Positions 6,671-7,979 of a DNA stretch of 7,979 nt are shown piece after piece. The notes under the pieces were generated by a model that saw only the letters and a list, made by a program, of their open reading frames with translations, was not told the DNA's origin and searched no databases. Position 1 is the first letter of the stretch; every line of letters begins with the position of its first letter. The position numbers and the translations under genes are program-made. This DNA is from JBHEMK01 sp046262635 (GTDB lineage: Bacteria; Actinomycetota; Thermoleophilia; Gaiellales; Gaiellaceae): NCBI GenBank assembly GCA_046262635.1, contig JBHEMK010000145.1, positions 1-7,979 on the forward strand, in the 5' to 3' direction.

Positions 6671-7324
6671 TCAGTCGTCGGGGCCTCCGTGGAAGAGCCG
6701 TTCGACGAGTTCGACCTCGGGGTCGGGCAGGACGTCGTCGACCCGGGCGGCGGCTCGCATGGACCTGCTGGCGCCGCTGCCGCGGCCCATCGCTGGCACC
6801 GCAGTCAGTCTCTGTGCTTCGCCCGTGGGCTTGGCTCCGGCGAACAGGTCTCTGACGTCGATCTGGAAGATCCGCGCCAGCGACTCCATCAGCCTCTTCT
6901 TGAGCTTCTCGCCGAGCAACTTGCCGCTCTCCAGATAGTGGTAATTGCGCTCCAGCGCCCGGAGGCCAGCGGCACCCTTGATGCCGAAGTCGGCGGCCAG
7001 CGCGTCGACGACGTGCTCGCGCTCGATGCCCCGGGCGTCGCGCATGGTCTTGAGCGCCGACGGCAGGATCCCGGCCGGAGTCGCGACCCCGAGCAGGTCG
7101 TCGATGATCGCCAACGTGCGGACGTAGCCTTCGCTCTCGATCGCGGTCGGAGTCGGCGCCGGGCCGCGGGCCACGAGCACGTCAGCGAGCATCTCGGCGA
7201 GCTCGTCCTGCTGCTTGGTCGGGACGAGCGTCAGATACGTTTCGATCGGCTTGGCGGTGCCGGCGTTCATGTCGTCGACGGCCTGCCAGAAGGCGTGGTC
7301 GAAGGCGTGGTCTTCGGAAGTCAT
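6671..7324 (-). CDS. XRE-family helix-turn-helix regulator paired with ImmA/IrrE peptidase
   Basis: 217 aa, cytoplasmic DNA-binding protein. Start ATG overlaps the upstream TGA (ATGA) and has a strong GGAGG at 7330-7334, 5 nt upstream. Residues about 10-80 are helical and include ETYLTLVPTKQQDELAEMLA, a segment of unknown function. Residues about 87-162 form an XRE-like domain: LPSALKTMRDARGIEREHV (helices 1-2), GLRALERNYHYLESGKL (helices 3-4, longer than in a minimal XRE domain), then LMESLARIFQIDVRDLF, the usual 'lA..L.v....Lf' closing helix. The C-terminal 50 residues are Ala/Arg-rich with an acidic end. It directly precedes an ImmA/IrrE peptidase gene. In the known pairs (ImmR-ImmA, DdrO-IrrE) the XRE protein is the repressor and the peptidase's cleavage target, so this is the likely substrate here. 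It may autoregulate the operon; the promoter lies outside the window. Confidence 0.8.
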   Translation of the reverse strand: MTSEDHAFDHAFWQAVDDMNAGTAKPIETYLTLVPTKQQDELAEMLADVLVARGPAPTPTAIESEGYVRTLAIIDDLLGVATPAGILPSALKTMRDARGIEREHVVDALAADFGIKGAAGLRALERNYHYLESGKLLGEKLKKRLMESLARIFQIDVRDLFAGAKPTGEAQRLTAVPAMGRGSGASRSMRAAARVDDVLPDPEVELVERLFHGGPDD

Positions 7325-7767
7325 GAGTTCCTCCAGTCGTTGCGGCGCAAGCGCCCGCCTTCCAGAGCGTCGCCAAGCTGGTCGGCGACGCGCAGCTGCG
7401 GGCGCCGCGGCGCCAGCCGTGGGGGAGCGGGGGCCGCCGGTTCCTGCGCGTTGACGCAGTCGGCGGCGATCTCGGCCGCCACGGCGCTGACCGCCGGCTG
7501 GCGGTCAGGGCGCCCGAGGCGCAGCAGCAGCCGCACCGAGGCGTCGTCGACGGCCTTCAACACCTGCTCGCGCGACAGGCCACGATCGGCGCCGCGGGTC
7601 CGGCAGACCGACTCGATCGTGCGGACGGCGCGCAGGACCAGCTCGCGGATGACGATGTCCAGACGGCCGTCGGCGTCGGCGACCATCTGCACCCGAACCT
7701 CTTCCAGGGCGGGATCGTCGAGGCGCCGCAGCGCAAGCTCGTCGTAGTGGCGATCGAAGTGCTCCAT
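7321..7767 (-). CDS. small protein with weak sigma region 2-like core, upstream of XRE/ImmA pair
   Basis: 148 aa, soluble, no signal peptide or membrane segment. ATG start, with GAAGGAG at 7781-7787 13 nt upstream (longer than ideal). Not confidently assigned. Residues about 36-107 read like a degenerate sigma-70 region 2: a helix (VIRELVLRAVRTIESVCRTR), then SREQVLKAVDDASVRLLLRL where sigma factors carry the 'DAEDlvQevflrl' helix, then a helix ending AAEIAADCVNA where they have the 'iarnlaiD' helix. The conserved Asp/Gln of that motif are only partly kept. Residues about 110-148 are Pro/Arg-rich and probably disordered. It follows a gene ending in sigma region 4 and overlaps the XRE gene by 4 nt (ATGA). 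Possible roles are the -10-binding half of a split sigma, a decayed paralogue, or a sigma-binding partner. The operon position is solid; the fold is inferred. Confidence 0.6.
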   Translation of the reverse strand: MEHFDRHYDELALRRLDDPALEEVRVQMVADADGRLDIVIRELVLRAVRTIESVCRTRGADRGLSREQVLKAVDDASVRLLLRLGRPDRQPAVSAVAAEIAADCVNAQEPAAPAPPRLAPRRPQLRVADQLGDALEGGRLRRNDWRNS

Positions 7768-7772
7768 GATGT

Positions 7773-7979
7773 CTAAGCCGCTCCTTCGTCCAGGTCTCTT
7801 ACATCCAGCTCACGTCTCTTCCTGCGGGCCCGGTCGAGCGCCCTGCTGTACCGGGTGTCGAGCGTCCCTCGGGGAATGCCGCGCCGGGCCGCAGACTGCT
7901 CCGGAGTCAGGCCGAGGAACAGCCGCTCGGTCAGCAGCTCGCGGTCGCCCTCGGACAGGCCATCGATGTATGGAGCGAA
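7773..7979 (-). CDS. sigma-70 family RNA polymerase sigma factor, C-terminal fragment (region 4)
   Basis: Partial gene: the last 68 codons plus a TAG stop are present and the rest lies beyond the right edge. Translating the edge frame gives a segment typical of sigma region 4. A loading helix (about fragment residues 8-22, DRELLTERLFLGLTPEQSAA around it) leads into a helix-turn-helix at about 24-53 (GLTPEQSAARRGIPRGTLDT), then a basic Arg/Lys-rich tail and an acidic end. In the family this part recognises the -35 promoter element while the missing N-terminal part recognises the -10. It is the first visible gene of the right-hand operon. Only 5 nt separate its stop from the next ATG, and its last codons contain a GAAGGAG motif that can serve as that gene's ribosome site. 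It could instead be an HTH-only protein of the LuxR/sigma-4-like kind, since region 2 is not visible. Confidence 0.75.
   Translation of the reverse strand, partial: FAPYIDGLSEGDRELLTERLFLGLTPEQSAARRGIPRGTLDTRYSRALDRARRKRRELDVRDLDEGAA

Noticed and set aside
6689..7747. Plus-strand open frame of 352 codons
   Set aside because: Antisense of the XRE and sigma-like genes; low-complexity Arg/Gly/Ser translation with no domain.

Overview
This is a high-GC window in which every gene I can support lies on the minus strand. Coding style, frequent GTG/TTG starts, tight 4-nt gene overlaps and a leaderless-type promoter suggest a high-GC Actinomycetota genome. The lineage cannot be fixed from the sequence alone. 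Genes are described in transcription order, from high to low coordinates.

Right-hand operon (7979 to 2301). The window opens inside the C-terminal end of a sigma-70-family protein (region 4 helix-turn-helix). Next comes a 148-aa protein with a faint sigma region 2-like core, then a 217-aa XRE-type regulator, an ImmA/IrrE zinc metallopeptidase (HEIGH motif), an Mre11/SbcD nuclease and an 889-aa Rad50/SbcC ATPase with a CPTC zinc hook. Three junctions are 4-nt ATGA overlaps, so the genes are almost certainly one transcript. In ICEBs1 ImmR/ImmA and Deinococcus DdrO/IrrE, an XRE repressor is inactivated by its ImmA/IrrE protease in response to DNA damage. The layout here suggests such a sensing switch hard-wired to a DNA-end processing nuclease. 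The regulatory logic is inferred; the families are visible in the sequence.

Intergenic region (about 1837 to 2300). No convincing gene or RNA is seen. It holds a 16-bp perfect palindrome with a nearby inverted half-site, and two small GC-rich inverted repeats without T tracts.

Left-hand operon (1836 to beyond 1). A TTGAGG-16-TACGCT promoter ends six bases before a GTG start, predicting a leaderless mRNA. Three genes follow: a Pol-beta-type nucleotidyltransferase, an unrecognised acidic 154-aa protein (GTGA overlap), and a three-helix membrane protein (TTGA overlap) that runs off the left edge. A nucleotidyltransferase, an unknown soluble protein and a small membrane protein on one coupled transcript is a plausible undescribed stress, toxin-antitoxin or defence module, but no activity can be proven from sequence.
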